DNA of 64,000 nt from Bradyrhizobium lablabi (GCF_018129385.1 NZ_JAFCLN010000001.1:496001-560000), one strand, 5' to 3'. Shown: positions 11,603 through 21,616, numbered from the stretch's first letter. Notes: generated from the letters alone by a model not told the origin. Translations and numbers: made by a program.

Positions 11603-12486
11603 CTTAGTGTCCCCGCATGCACCCACCATTCGGGGTGCTCTTTCGAAATCTTGTCCGCGGCGCGTTTTGCTTCAGCCGTGTTCTCGTAAAGCGCAAAGCA
11701 GGTCGCGCCCGAGCCTGACATGCGGGCCAGCCAGGCGCCGTCGGTGGCATTGAGCGCGGCGATCACTTCGCCGATCAGCGGCTGGATTTTCGTTGCGGGG
11801 CCCTCGAGGTCGTTGGTGCCGGCGGCGAGTGCCTCGACCCATTCCTCCAGCGACCCGCCCTCTTCCGGCCAGGGGGACGCCTGCATCATGACGTCGGTGA
11901 CGCCGACCAGCAGTTCACCGTGGCGCAGGCCGAGCGCTGCGAACACATCCTTGGTAGCGACGGGCACGCAGGGATTGACCAGCACACAAGGCATCTTCGG
12001 CGCGCTGAGCGGCCTCAGATTGTCGCCGACCCCGGTCATGTCGCAGGCGCGCGAGGCGAGACAGACCGGCACGTCGGCGCCGGTCGCAAGCGCCACCTCG
12101 CGCAGGCGCTCGTCGTCGAATGAGAGATTGTTCAACCGCGCCAGGAGGCGCAGCGCCGCGGCGGCATCCGCCGAACCGCCGCCAATGCCGGCGGCGACCG
12201 GCAAGACCTTTTCCAGCACGAAGCCGCCCATCTTCAGATTGGGAATGCTCTCGCCGAGCAGCCGCGCCGCCTTCAGCACGAGATTGTCCGATGTCTCGCC
12301 GCAAGCGCTGGCGAGCGGGCCCGTGGTCTGCAGCGACAGTTCCGGTCCAGGTGTCAGCGTCAGGCGATCGGCGCAATCGGCGAACGCCACCACGCTTTCA
12401 AGGTCGTGATAGCCATCGACGCGCCGCCCGACTACCCGCAGGGTCAGGTTGACCTTGGCACGCCCCTCTTCCACCAGCCCCGGCAT
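11599..12486 (-). CDS. ispE: 4-diphosphocytidyl-2-C-methyl-D-erythritol kinase
   Basis: 295 residues. A GHMP-family kinase of the MEP isoprenoid pathway that phosphorylates CDP-methylerythritol with ATP. The N-terminal AKVNLTLRVVGRRVDGYHDLES, the ATP loop LPVAAGIGGGSADAAAALR (about 97-115) and the C-terminal MSGSGATCFALY are all present. The ATG is 12 bases after the stop of the TPR gene, so the two probably form an operon. The gene ends convergently with the LysE gene, with a short overlap. Confidence 0.95.
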   Translation of the reverse strand: MPGLVEEGRAKVNLTLRVVGRRVDGYHDLESVVAFADCADRLTLTPGPELSLQTTGPLASACGETSDNLVLKAARLLGESIPNLKMGGFVLEKVLPVAAGIGGGSADAAAALRLLARLNNLSFDDERLREVALATGADVPVCLASRACDMTGVGDNLRPLSAPKMPCVLVNPCVPVATKDVFAALGLRHGELLVGVTDVMMQASPWPEEGGSLEEWVEALAAGTNDLEGPATKIQPLIGEVIAALNATDGAWLARMSGSGATCFALYENTAEAKRAADKISKEHPEWWVHAGTLS

Positions 12487-12498
12487 GATACCCTGCGA

Positions 12499-14280
12499 TC
12501 AGCCGCCCTTGCCGTCTTCTTTTCGTTTTTCGGCGGAAGCGGCTGAAGAGGTGTCGTCCGGCAGCCCGTTCTCGATCTTGGCTTCGATCTTCGGCAGTTC
12601 TTCCGGCTCCGGCTTGAGGTCGCGGGCATGGGCCCACTGGAATTTGGCTTCCAGCGTGCGGCCGACGCGCCAATAGGCGTCACCGAGATGGTCGTTGATG
12701 GTCGGATCTTCCGGCTTGAGATCGATCGCGCGCTCGAGATGCTTTACCGCTTCCTCGAAATTGCCGATGCGGTAGTAGGCCCAGCCCAGCGAGTCCACGA
12801 TATAACCGTCGTCGGGACGCTGATCGACGGCACGCTTGATCATCTTCATGCCTTCGTCGAGGTTGATGCCCTGGTCGATCCAGGAATAGCCGAGATAGTT
12901 CAGCACATGCGGCTGCTCGGGCTGTAGCTCGAGCGCCTTGCGCATGTCGGCCTCGGCCTTGCTCCACTGCTTGGAACGTTCCTCGCAGATGCCGCGGTAA
13001 TAATAGGTGACCCAGGTGTTCTTTTCCGCCACCGCCGGCATCGCTTCGATGCCCTTGGTGTAGGTCTCGGAGCAGTCAGCGAACTTCTTGCGGCCGCGCT
13101 CGATATTGCCGAGCGCCATGATCGCTTCGATATCCTTCGAATCTTCCGCCGTGACGCGCTTGAGGATCTTGATCGCGTCGTCGCTGCGGTCGGCGGCATC
13201 CAGATTGGTCGCAAGCTGGATCTCCGCGTTCCGCTTCAGCGGCGAGTTGGCCGGCACGCGCTCATAGATCTTGATCGCCATCTGCGGCTTCTTCACCGAT
13301 TCGTAGAGATCGGCGAGCGACAGCAGCGCCATCGGATGGGTGGGCTGGAGGTAAAGCGCGAGCTGTAGATAGACCAGCGCAAGGTCCTCGCCGCCGCGCC
13401 GGGTCAGCGTGGCGCCGATTCCGTAGAGAGCTTCGGCAGCGCCGGCTTGCGCGGAATCGACCAGCGGCGGCAGCTTCTTGCCGGCCTTCGTTTCGCGCAG
13501 GCCCTCCTGCACCAGCGGATGCCGCGGCAGCTTCTTGTCGAATGCTTCGTAGACCGCGGTCGCAGCCTGCGCATCCTTGTTGCGCGACAGCCAGCGCCCG
13601 TAACTTTCGGCGACGCGCAGCATGGAATCGTCGAGCTTGTAGGCGCGCTCGAGCCGGACGCCGGCTTCCTTCTCGCGGCCCGCGAGATCGAGGATCATGC
13701 CGGAATGCAGGTCCTTGAAGATCGGATACCATTCCGGACCGGTCAGCTTGTCGATGTTGGCAACCGCCGCCTTGCTGTCGCCGGCGCCAAAACTCGCCCA
13801 GCCGGACAGCAGCGTGGCAACGAGGTCGGTGATCGGACCGCGGATCGACTGGTTGATGTTGATCTGGGCGGTCGCGTATTTCTTCTGCTTGAGGTCGCGC
13901 ACGCCGACCACGAGCCGCGCCACGCGGTTGGACTTGTCCTGGGTCAGGATGCGGTCGGCGAGCTTGACGGCCTCGTCGATGTCGCCGTCCGCGAGCGAGG
14001 AGATGAAGGCGCGGTCGAGCAGCTCGTTGTTCTTGGGATCGGTGCGCAGCGCCGAGCGATAAAATGCCGCAGCCGAAGTGGCGTCGCGTTCGACGCTGGC
14101 GTGACGAGCGGCGAGATAGCTGCCCGCGGTGGTCAGCGATTTCAGATCGTGCTTGGTCGGGAATTGCGCCGAGCTATCAGCCGAATGATCCGGCGTCTGC
14201 GCCAGCGCGGGGGCCGCGCCTGCCAGCGTGGCAGAAGTGAGCGCAGCAATCGTCAAGCGGGTGAAACGGTTGGAAAGCAT
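12499..14280 (-). CDS. Exported tetratricopeptide-repeat protein
   Basis: 593 residues. A signal peptide (MLSNRFTRLTIAALTSATLA, cleavage after ALA near residue 28) is followed by a long array of TPR helices, for example NYLGYSWIDQGINLDEGMKM, then WAYYRIGNFEEAVKHLERAI and DAYWRVGRTLEAKFQWAHAR near the C-terminus. TPRs mediate protein contacts, so this is probably a periplasmic or outer-membrane-associated scaffold. ATG 14280 and GTG 14283 are both possible starts. A short tandem duplication lies just upstream at 14302-14335. Co-oriented with ispE, 12 bases apart. Confidence 0.88.
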   Translation of the reverse strand: MLSNRFTRLTIAALTSATLAGAAPALAQTPDHSADSSAQFPTKHDLKSLTTAGSYLAARHASVERDATSAAAFYRSALRTDPKNNELLDRAFISSLADGDIDEAVKLADRILTQDKSNRVARLVVGVRDLKQKKYATAQININQSIRGPITDLVATLLSGWASFGAGDSKAAVANIDKLTGPEWYPIFKDLHSGMILDLAGREKEAGVRLERAYKLDDSMLRVAESYGRWLSRNKDAQAATAVYEAFDKKLPRHPLVQEGLRETKAGKKLPPLVDSAQAGAAEALYGIGATLTRRGGEDLALVYLQLALYLQPTHPMALLSLADLYESVKKPQMAIKIYERVPANSPLKRNAEIQLATNLDAADRSDDAIKILKRVTAEDSKDIEAIMALGNIERGRKKFADCSETYTKGIEAMPAVAEKNTWVTYYYRGICEERSKQWSKAEADMRKALELQPEQPHVLNYLGYSWIDQGINLDEGMKMIKRAVDQRPDDGYIVDSLGWAYYRIGNFEEAVKHLERAIDLKPEDPTINDHLGDAYWRVGRTLEAKFQWAHARDLKPEPEELPKIEAKIENGLPDDTSSAASAEKRKEDGKGG

Positions 14281-14301
14281 CACGGATCGCCTAGCTCCAG
14301 G

Positions 14302-14335
14302 GTTTCAAGGCACGACGCGTTTCAAGGCACGACGT
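14302..14335. repeat. Tandem 17-bp duplication
   Basis: Two adjacent copies of GTTTCAAGGCACGACGY, 16 of 17 bases identical, about 20 bases upstream of the TPR gene start. The rest of the gap to 14539 shows no supportable gene. Confidence 0.7.
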
Positions 14336-14539
14336 TATGATCAGTCTCGAATGCGAACCCGACCGGCGGCATCAAGCCCAGCGACAATGCCGCTTTTGGC
14401 CCATAACCGCAAGGAGACGGGATGGCGAATCGATTGGCATATGGCCCGGATACCGCCAGATGGGCCAGCTTTTCCTGCAAACGCTTCCAGTATGGCGGTA
14501 TCGTGGCCGGGCCACCTCACGCAATCGTGGTTCGCTTTC

Positions 14540-16198
14540 CTACATCGCCTCATAGTTGGGGCCACCGCCGCCCTCGGGCGGAACCCAGGTAATGTTGCCG
14601 TTCGGGTCCTTCACGTCGCAGGTTTTGCAGTGGACACAATTCTGGGCATTGATCTGGAAGCGCGGGCCTGACGCTTCCTCCACCCACTCGTAAACGCCGG
14701 CCGGGCAGTAACGGTTCGACGGGCCGGCATAGACATCGTGCTCCGACGTCTTTTGCAGGTTCATGTCGGCGACCTTGAGATGGACCGGCTGGTCCTCTTC
14801 GTGATTCGTGTTGGACAGGAATACTGACGAAAGCTTGTCGAACGACAGTTTGCCGTCCGGCTTCGGATAGGCGATCGGCTGATGTGCCTTGGCGGCATCG
14901 AGTGTCTTGCGGTCGGGTTTTGCGTGCGACTGTGTGCCGAACAGCGAGAAGCCGAGCGTGTTGCACCACATGTCGAAGCCGCCGAGCGCGACGCCGATGA
15001 TGGTGCCGAACTTCGACCACAGCGGCTTGACGTTGCGAACCCGATGCAGGTCCTTGCCGACAGCGGAATCGCGCCAGGCATTTTCGTACTCGACCAGTTC
15101 GTCATTGGCGCGGCCGGCGCCGAGTGCCGCGGCAACATGTTCCGCGGCGAGCATGCCCGAGCCCATCGCATTGTGCACGCCCTTGATGCGCGGCACGTTG
15201 ACAAAACCCGCGGCGCAACCGACCAGCGCGCCACCGGGGAATGTCAGCCGCGGCACCGACTGATAGCCGCCTTCGGTGATGGCACGCGCGCCATAGGCAA
15301 GCCGCTTGCCGCCCTCGAACACCGTGCGGATCGAGGGATGGGTCTTGAAGCGCTGGAATTCGTCGAACGGCGACAGGTACGGATCGTCATAGTTGAGATG
15401 CACGACAAAGCCGACCGCCACCTTGTTGTCGTCGTAGTGATAGAGGAACGAGCCGCCGCCGGTGGAATTGTTGAGCGGCCAGCCGAACGAATGCTGGATC
15501 AGCCCCTTCTGGTGCTTTGAGGGATCGATCTCCCAGACTTCCTTCAGTCCAATGCCGAACTTCGGCGGCTCGCTCTTCGCATCGAGCGAGTATTTTGCGA
15601 TCAGTTGCTTGGAGAGCGAACCGCGCGCGCCCTCGGCGAACAGCGTGTACTTGCCAAGCAGCTCCATGCCGCGGGTGAAGGAATCCTTGTGCGAGCCGTC
15701 CTTGGCGATGCCCATATCGCCGGTCGCGATGCCGCGCACGGCGCCGTTGTCGTCGTAGAGCACTTCGGCCGCCGCGAAGCCGGGATAGATCTCGACGCCG
15801 AGCGCTTCCGCCTTCGGCGCCAGCCAGCGGCAGACATTGCCGAGCGAGCCGATATAGCAGTGATGATTGTCCATCAGCGGCGGCATCATGAAGCCCGGCA
15901 GCCGGATCGCGCCGCCGCCGGTCATCCAGTAGAAGCGGTCGTCCTTGACCTGCGTCTTCAGCGGACAGTCGTCATCCTGACGCCAGTCCGAGATCAGCTT
16001 GTCGAGCGAAACAGGATCGATGACCGCGCCGGAGAGGATGTGTGCGCCGACCTCCGAGCCCTTTTCCACCACGACCACATTGAGATCGGCATTGAGCTGC
16101 TTCAACCGGATGGCCGCGGCAAGACCCGACGGTCCGGCGCCGACGATCACGACGTCGAATTCCATGGATTCGCGCGGGGGTAATTCTTCGCTGCTCAT
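14540..16198 (-). CDS. Electron transfer flavoprotein-ubiquinone oxidoreductase
   Basis: 552 residues. Transfers electrons from reduced ETF (fatty acid and amino acid oxidation) to membrane ubiquinone. The FAD-binding motif is VVIVGAGPSGLAAAIRL near residues 15-31. The [4Fe-4S] ligands are Cys498 (CPAGVYEW) and Cys521, Cys524 and Cys527 (CVHCKTC). The C-terminus matches alphaproteobacterial ETF-QO. No ETF subunit genes are adjacent. Divergent from the uracil-DNA glycosylase gene. Confidence 0.96.
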   Translation of the reverse strand: MSSEELPPRESMEFDVVIVGAGPSGLAAAIRLKQLNADLNVVVVEKGSEVGAHILSGAVIDPVSLDKLISDWRQDDDCPLKTQVKDDRFYWMTGGGAIRLPGFMMPPLMDNHHCYIGSLGNVCRWLAPKAEALGVEIYPGFAAAEVLYDDNGAVRGIATGDMGIAKDGSHKDSFTRGMELLGKYTLFAEGARGSLSKQLIAKYSLDAKSEPPKFGIGLKEVWEIDPSKHQKGLIQHSFGWPLNNSTGGGSFLYHYDDNKVAVGFVVHLNYDDPYLSPFDEFQRFKTHPSIRTVFEGGKRLAYGARAITEGGYQSVPRLTFPGGALVGCAAGFVNVPRIKGVHNAMGSGMLAAEHVAAALGAGRANDELVEYENAWRDSAVGKDLHRVRNVKPLWSKFGTIIGVALGGFDMWCNTLGFSLFGTQSHAKPDRKTLDAAKAHQPIAYPKPDGKLSFDKLSSVFLSNTNHEEDQPVHLKVADMNLQKTSEHDVYAGPSNRYCPAGVYEWVEEASGPRFQINAQNCVHCKTCDVKDPNGNITWVPPEGGGGPNYEAM

Positions 16199-16327
16199 GA
16201 TCTGGTCCCGGCCCGGGTTGAGAACGCTTCTAAAGGGTCCTTGTTTCCGATTTTTTCAGCAAGGACAACCATGGAAATGCGCCGCAGGGCGTTTCGTGTC
16301 CTCCGGATCATGCGCTAGATTGGCATA

Positions 16328-17158
16328 ATGCCGACCATGCCCGAGCCCGCCCCTACCGTTCAGCAATTGCTGGCCTTTTACCTTGAGGCCGGGGTCGACT
16401 GCGCGCTGGGCGAGGAGCCCATCAATCGGCTGGCTGATCCGGACGCCGCTCCGCCGCCGCGCGAACCGGTCGTCCGCGAAGCGCCGCCGAAAACGCTATT
16501 CCAGACCGCGCCCGCGGCTTTGCCCGCACGTGCCGATGCCACGATCGCGCCGGAGGCCGCGATCGGTTCGGCGCGCGAGCTGGCGCGGACCGCGCCCACC
16601 CTAGAGGCGCTCAGAGCGTTGCTGGAAAATTTCGACGGCTGCGCGCTGCGGCAAACCGCAACGCGGCTGGTGTTCGCCGACGGCAATCCGCAGGCCCGCA
16701 TCATGTTCGTCGGCGAAGCCCCCGGCCGCGACGAGGACATCGAGGGCCTGCCATTCGTCGGGCGCTCCGGCAAACTGCTCGACCGCATGATCGCGGCAAT
16801 CGGGCTCGACCGCAGCAAGGCCTATATCGCCAACGTCATCCCGTGGCGGCCGCCCGGCAACCGCACGCCGACGCCGCAGGAGACGCAAATCTGCCTGCCC
16901 TTCATCCAGCGCCAGATCGAGCTGGTGAATCCGGATGTGCTGGTGACGCTCGGTAATCCCTCGACGCAGACCCTGCTGCAAACCCGCGAAGGCATCATGC
17001 GCACGCGCGGCAAATGGTTCGATTACGACACCGGCACGCGGGTGATCCGCGCGATGGCGACGTTCCATCCGGCCTATCTGTTGCGTTCGCCGTCCTACAA
17101 GCGGATGTCGTGGCAGGATTTGCGCGCGATCGCGAAGGTGTTGGCGCAGTCTTCGTAG
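16328..17158 (+). CDS. Family-4-like uracil-DNA glycosylase without full Fe-S cysteine set
   Basis: 276 residues. Removes uracil from DNA to start base excision repair. The active-site loop [20 protein letters not shown] (129-148), [15 protein letters not shown] (169-183) and [13 protein letters not shown] (247-259) match family 4. Only three cysteines are present (25, 105 and 189), whereas the canonical family has four binding a [4Fe-4S] cluster. As I recall, a related enzyme without the cluster was described from Bradyrhizobium diazoefficiens. Residues 35-90 are a Pro/Ala-rich linker. The UdgX-type KRRIH loop is absent. ATG 16337 is an alternative start. The TAG stop lies inside a family F repeat. 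Confidence 0.9.
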   Translation: MPTMPEPAPTVQQLLAFYLEAGVDCALGEEPINRLADPDAAPPPREPVVREAPPKTLFQTAPAALPARADATIAPEAAIGSARELARTAPTLEALRALLENFDGCALRQTATRLVFADGNPQARIMFVGEAPGRDEDIEGLPFVGRSGKLLDRMIAAIGLDRSKAYIANVIPWRPPGNRTPTPQETQICLPFIQRQIELVNPDVLVTLGNPSTQTLLQTREGIMRTRGKWFDYDTGTRVIRAMATFHPAYLLRSPSYKRMSWQDLRAIAKVLAQSS

Positions 17159-17234
17159 GGTGGGTTAGCCGAAGCGTAACCCACCGTTGTTCTCACGCAA
17201 AGATGGTGGGTTACGCTGCGCTAACCCACCCTAC
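17155..17234. repeat. Long inverted repeat, family F variant
   Basis: GTAGGGTGGGTTAGCCGAAG... and its near-complement ending GCTAACCCACCCTAC form a hairpin. Bases 17156-17158 (TAG) double as the stop codon of the glycosylase gene. Related to the element at 10885-10967. Confidence 0.85.
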
Positions 17235-17268
17235 GAATGTTGCGCAGCGTCCGGGGAATACCGCAAGA

Positions 17269-18777
17269 TCACGGATTCTTTGGCCGTACGATGGCCCAGC
17301 CGATCCGCAGCAGCGGCTGGCGGCCGCTGACGTACCATTCGAATGCGCGCGGCACTTCCGGCACGAGGCCGGGAAAGCGTTTTGCAATGTCAGGCGGCGG
17401 TGTGCCGACGGTGTCGGATGCGCGCCAGACCACGACGCCGCCGGTCTCGGCGAATTTCGCGGTGTTGAGCCACGGCGTTCGTTCCGGCGTGGCGTCGAGC
17501 AACAGATGCGGACGCCCCCGGTCCAGCGAGATCAGGGTCGCAAGCCTGGGATCGCCGGCCACGGCTCGCAGGCGGTGACCAGTGCGCCGCTGGAAACTGT
17601 CGCCGAAGAAGCTTGCGACCGCAGTGGCCGGCAGCGATGTCGGCACTTCGGCCGCGCTCGTCCAGGGCAGGAACAAGGTGCTTCCGATCGCCACCAAAGC
17701 CGGCGCCAGTATCGCGAACGCCCATACCGCGCGGAGCAGCCGCTGACGGCGCAGATGAACGAGATCGCCGGTTGCGACGATCACGGCAAGGCCCCACAGC
17801 AACAGCGCAATGCCGGCCCCGCCGGTGACGTGATCGAAATTGAAGATGCCCGCGATCAGGCTGCCGCCGAGCGCGGGAGCAATCGCAAAGCAATAGACGA
17901 ACTGGCGCGCCAGCGGATCGACCGGCGGCCGGTAGATGATCGGCGCTTCCTCGCTGGCGCGGCTGAACCAGCGCGAATTGAGGATCACCAGCAGCACGAT
18001 GGCGGACATCGCCAGCAGCAGACCGCCAAGCAAGCCGCCCCAATGCGTCGCGCGCGCGCTGAGATCATCGATCGAGGGCCATTGCGGCCAGACAAGCGCG
18101 TTGGCGCGGACCTGCCACACGACATAGGGCAGCGCCAGCACGGCGATCACGAGCAGCGCGTAAAGCGGATCGAACGACATCAGCGTGCGCCGGCCGCGCG
18201 GCGTGGCGAGTGCAAATCCCACAACGAGCAACAGCAGCACGGGCGCCGCCGACGTGGTGAGCAGCAAAAGGCCGGCCTCGATCGACCAGGCGAACCAGGC
18301 GTTGCGGCGGTTCTGGCCGATGAGTTGCCAGGAATGCAATAGCAGCATCGCCCAGATCGGCCGTGCTGCTACCAGCGGGCCGAATTCGACGCCGGACGAG
18401 CCGAAAGCGGTGACCGTCATGGTCAAGAGCACCGCCAGCACCGCCTGCTGGCCGCCGACAACGGCGCGGGCGAGCAGATACAGCGCCCACAGCGCGCCGA
18501 CATTGCATATCTGCGCCAGCACGTAGACGCCGAAGATGTGATTGCCGGCGGCACGGAACGCGATATCGGCGACCCAGAACGCCAGCGGCGGACCGAGATC
18601 GGTGCCGACCTGGAATTCGCGCCCGAACGCCAGCACAGTGGCGACGTCGCCCGGCGGGCTGCGATACAGCACGAGCGGCAGGATCAGCCATATTGCCGCC
18701 TGGAACAGCAGCACGAGCCAGACCACCAGCCGCGGCCGGGCGCGGATCAGTTCGACTACCAGCGAGGTGAAACGCAT
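17269..18777 (-). CDS. GT39-like polytopic membrane glycosyltransferase
   Basis: 502 residues with roughly ten hydrophobic segments. The region after the first helix, YRSPPGDVATVLAFGREFQVG followed by LGPPLAFWVADIAFRAAG, resembles the catalytic loop of PMT/ArnT-type (GT39/PMT_2) lipid-linked sugar transferases. The C-terminal soluble part (about residues 380-502) would face the periplasm. The acceptor is not predictable: lipid A, hopanoid or another surface glycan are possible. ATG 18777 begins MRFTSLVVELIRARPRL; an upstream in-frame codon at 18849 would run into a family A repeat. Confidence 0.75.
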   Translation of the reverse strand: MRFTSLVVELIRARPRLVVWLVLLFQAAIWLILPLVLYRSPPGDVATVLAFGREFQVGTDLGPPLAFWVADIAFRAAGNHIFGVYVLAQICNVGALWALYLLARAVVGGQQAVLAVLLTMTVTAFGSSGVEFGPLVAARPIWAMLLLHSWQLIGQNRRNAWFAWSIEAGLLLLTTSAAPVLLLLVVGFALATPRGRRTLMSFDPLYALLVIAVLALPYVVWQVRANALVWPQWPSIDDLSARATHWGGLLGGLLLAMSAIVLLVILNSRWFSRASEEAPIIYRPPVDPLARQFVYCFAIAPALGGSLIAGIFNFDHVTGGAGIALLLWGLAVIVATGDLVHLRRQRLLRAVWAFAILAPALVAIGSTLFLPWTSAAEVPTSLPATAVASFFGDSFQRRTGHRLRAVAGDPRLATLISLDRGRPHLLLDATPERTPWLNTAKFAETGGVVVWRASDTVGTPPPDIAKRFPGLVPEVPRAFEWYVSGRQPLLRIGWAIVRPKNP

Positions 18778-18817
18778 GAACCGCCTGAAATCCCCATCCG
18801 GCCGAATCTCTTGTTTT

Positions 18818-18866
18818 GGGCATGATCTTATCGGAAAACCGGTGCCCACTTTTCCGGATCATGCCC
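18818..18866. repeat. Palindromic interspersed repeat, family A, copy 2
   Basis: Same element as 2706-2755: GGGCATGATC to GATCATGCCC with CGGAAAACCGGTGCCCACTT inside. It lies between the glycosyltransferase and rnhB genes. Confidence 0.85.
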
Positions 18867-18934
18867 TACCTTGGCCGGCCGCATTCGATCCCCCGATTGT
18901 TGATAAAGGGAGGCCGCGGTCGAGGCAACTGCCG

Positions 18935-19690
18935 TCAAACGGCGATGGAAATCTCTGACACGGCTGAGGTGTCGACCGTAAAGAGGTCGCGGTCGGCCTC
19001 CTCCGGAAAGTGCTTTATCCGCGCCGCGACGACGGGCGCGAAAAAGCTGCGGTGATGCGCCGAGGGGCCGAGCCGGTCCAGCGCCTCCAGATGTTCCGGC
19101 ACGGCATAGCCCTTGTGGCTCTCAAAACCATAGCCCGGACAATCCAGCGCCAGCGCGCACATCAGCCGGTCGCGCGTCACCTTGGCGACGATCGAGGCCG
19201 CGGCGATCGACATCACGATCCCGTCGCCGCCGATCACGGCATCGCAGTCGCAAGGCGTAGCAAGCTTGTCGCGGCCATCGACGAAGACGTGCTTTGGCGG
19301 TTCGGGCAGCGCAGCCACCGCACGCGCCAGCGCCCACAGCGAGGCACGCAGGATGTTGTCGCGGTCGATCCGCGCCCGCGAGGCGAAGGCAACCGCAAAG
19401 GACGAGGTCGCGCAGATTTCCTCGAACAGTTCCTCCCGGCGCTCAGGCGTCAGCCTCTTGGAATCGTCGATGCCTTTTGGAATGCGCTTGGGATCGAGCA
19501 CGACGGCCGCGGCCACCACGGGACCGGCGAGCGGACCGCGACCGGCTTCGTCGCAGCCGGCGACCGGCCATACGCCGCGCTTGATCAGCGCGCGTTCCCT
19601 GCGAAAGCTCGGCGGCGCGACCGCGATGACGCCCTTTGCCGGCTTTTCCGGTTTCTTCTCAGGTTTCTTCTTGGAATTGTCCCGAATCAT
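18935..19690 (-). CDS. rnhB: Ribonuclease HII
   Basis: 251 residues. Cleaves RNA in RNA-DNA hybrids and removes single ribonucleotides from DNA. The catalytic acids sit in [15 protein letters not shown] (Asp47, Glu48), with VFVDGRDK and the later [13 protein letters not shown] also present. The family tail [14 protein letters not shown] confirms it. The first 28 residues are a Lys/Pro-rich extension before the domain. Confidence 0.96.
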   Translation of the reverse strand: MIRDNSKKKPEKKPEKPAKGVIAVAPPSFRRERALIKRGVWPVAGCDEAGRGPLAGPVVAAAVVLDPKRIPKGIDDSKRLTPERREELFEEICATSSFAVAFASRARIDRDNILRASLWALARAVAALPEPPKHVFVDGRDKLATPCDCDAVIGGDGIVMSIAAASIVAKVTRDRLMCALALDCPGYGFESHKGYAVPEHLEALDRLGPSAHHRSFFAPVVAARIKHFPEEADRDLFTVDTSAVSEISIAV

Positions 19691-19771
19691 GCGCGGGATC
19701 GTGCGTCAGACAACGCCCGCTGCGCAACCGGGAACCGCGGCGCTATTCCCGTTATTCAAGGGCGTTGAAGA

Positions 19772-20227
19772 CTAGTCCGGCAAATGTACGCGCCGGTCTT
19801 CGCCAACCTCGATACCGGGCGCGACCACGACTTCCCAGGGATGCTTGTCCGGATCGGCGAAATAGCCGGAATAGCCGCCATAATCGGTTTTGTGGGCCGG
19901 TTTCAGCAACGAGGCGCCCTTCGAGATCGCGAAATCGAGAACGCGGTCGACCTCTTCAGCGCTTGCACAGTTCCACGCCAGCGTCATGCCGCGAAACGTC
20001 CATGGGTGTGGCTTCTCCCGCAGCGTTGTGTCCTGCGCGAGTTGATCCCATGGGAACAGTGCGATGACAGTGGCGCCCGTTTCGAAGAACGCAACCGCCT
20101 CGCCTGTTGCGGCCATCTTTCGCTTGAAGCCAAGCGCTTCATAGAAGGCAATGCTGGCGCGCATATCGCCGACGCCCAGCGTGATGACGGTCAGTCGCGG
20201 AATTGGAATGTTTGATTTGTTGCTCAT
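19772..20227 (-). CDS. VOC (glyoxalase-like) family protein
   Basis: 151 residues. One vicinal-oxygen-chelate domain: RLTVITLGVGDMRASIAFYEA near the start and GYSGYFADPDKHPWEVVVAPG near the end, which together carry the beta-alpha-beta-beta-beta modules. Substrate unknown; many such proteins bind a metal or an antibiotic. It lies between rnhB and a repeat cluster. Confidence 0.85.
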   Translation of the reverse strand: MSNKSNIPIPRLTVITLGVGDMRASIAFYEALGFKRKMAATGEAVAFFETGATVIALFPWDQLAQDTTLREKPHPWTFRGMTLAWNCASAEEVDRVLDFAISKGASLLKPAHKTDYGGYSGYFADPDKHPWEVVVAPGIEVGEDRRVHLPD

Positions 20228-20283
20228 ATCGCCATCCTCCCCGTCATTGCCAGAGCTATCGCATAGGGTTGTGAATCTGCGGC

Positions 20284-20443
20284 CTCAATGGTTCGAGACG
20301 CGCCGCAAGCGGCGCTCCTCACCATGAGGGTCGAGATTTTGCCGCGTAACAGATCCTCATCCTGAGGAGCCCGCCAACAGCGGGCGTCTCGAAGGATGCG
20401 CCGCGCGTGACACTGGATTGCTTCGCTTCGCTCGCAATGACGG
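20284..20443. repeat. Composite palindromic repeats, families B and C
   Basis: Module CTCAATGGTTCGAGACG... ACCATGAGGG is followed by CCTCATCCTGAGGAGC... CGTCTCGAAGGATG (family B), then a half copy of family C, ACTGGATTGCTTCGCTTCGC... CAATGACGG. It fills the gap between the VOC gene and the radical SAM gene. Confidence 0.8.
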
Positions 20444-20455
20444 CGCCACAAACGG

Positions 20456-21616
20456 CTAAAACAAACTCAACTGCTGCCCGCTCCGCTTCGGCCTCGCAAA
20501 ATGATCGGTCGTCAGCTTCGAGCGCCGCTTGTTGAGGCCGAGCTTTTCGCAGGCGATCTCGAAACGCCGCCCGATCATCCAGGCCATCGGACCGGTCCCC
20601 TTCATCCGCGTGCCCCATTGCGAGTCGTAGTCGCGGCCGCCGCGCATGTCGCGGATCAGGGTGAAGACGTGACGATAGCGATCGGGATAATTCGCCATCA
20701 GCCATTCGCGGAAGAGGTCGCGCACTTCCAGCGGCAGCCGCAGCACCACGTAGCTTGCTTCCTTGGCGCCGGCATGCGCCGCCGCATCGAGGATGCGCTC
20801 GATCTCGGAATCATTCAGCGCCGGGATCACCGGCGCCACCATCACGGTGGCGGGAATGCCCGCCTGCGCAAGCTGGCGTATCGCCTCCAGCCGCTTCGGC
20901 GGCGTCGAGGCGCGCGGCTCCAGGGTGCGCGCCAGCTTTGCATCGAGCGTCGTCACCGACAGCGCCACCTTGACCAGATTGCGCTTGGCCATCTTCGAGA
21001 GGATGTCAATGTCGCGGGTCACCAGCGCCGATTTGGTCACGATGCCGACCGGATGGCCGGCGCGCTCCAGCACTTCCAGAATGCCGCGCATGATCTTTCG
21101 CTCGCGCTCGATCGGCTGATAGGGATCGGTATTGGTGCCGATCGCGATCATGCGCGGTTCGTAGTCGGGCGCGGCCAGCTCCTTCTCCAGCAGCGCAGGC
21201 GCATCGGGCTTGACCAGCAGCTTCGATTCGAAATCCAGCCCCGGCGAAAGACCGAGATAGGCGTGGGTCGGCCGCGCGAAACAATAGACACAGCCGTGCT
21301 CGCAGCCTCGATAAGGATTGATCGAGCGGTCGAAGCCGATGTCGGGCGAGTCGTTGCGCGCGATCACCTTGCGCGAGGTATCGATGGAGACCGTGGTCTT
21401 GAACGGCGGCAAGTCCTCAAGGCTCTGCCAGCCGTCGTCGAAGGCGACGCGCGCCTCCGCCTCGTAGCGTCCGCTGGCGTTGGATTGCGCGCCACGGCCG
21501 CGCCGGCGCTCGCTCTCGATCGCGACCGCCAGCTCAGGAAAAGGAGTCGCACCCGCCGGCTCGGAGGGCGCCGTGACCGGCGGGTGCTTGAGGGCATGAG
21601 AGGATGCTCGGCTCAT
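20456..21616 (-). CDS. PA0069-family radical SAM protein
   Basis: 386 residues. The radical SAM cluster motif CEHGCVYC (Cys105, Cys109, Cys112) follows SINPYRG, and the sequence continues FARPTHAYLGLSPGLDFESK. This is the spore-photoproduct-lyase-like PA0069 family. The reaction is not established; the iron-sulfur cluster and SAM radical chemistry are inferred from the family. It is divergent from the glycosyltransferase gene, with 170 bases between. Confidence 0.88.
   Translation of the reverse strand: MSRASSHALKHPPVTAPSEPAGATPFPELAVAIESERRRGRGAQSNASGRYEAEARVAFDDGWQSLEDLPPFKTTVSIDTSRKVIARNDSPDIGFDRSINPYRGCEHGCVYCFARPTHAYLGLSPGLDFESKLLVKPDAPALLEKELAAPDYEPRMIAIGTNTDPYQPIERERKIMRGILEVLERAGHPVGIVTKSALVTRDIDILSKMAKRNLVKVALSVTTLDAKLARTLEPRASTPPKRLEAIRQLAQAGIPATVMVAPVIPALNDSEIERILDAAAHAGAKEASYVVLRLPLEVRDLFREWLMANYPDRYRHVFTLIRDMRGGRDYDSQWGTRMKGTGPMAWMIGRRFEIACEKLGLNKRRSKLTTDHFARPKRSGQQLSLF

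Noticed and set aside
14337..14555. 72-codon open frame before the ETF-QO gene on the plus strand
   Set aside because: No ribosome site, overlaps the ETF-QO 3' end and shows no family features.
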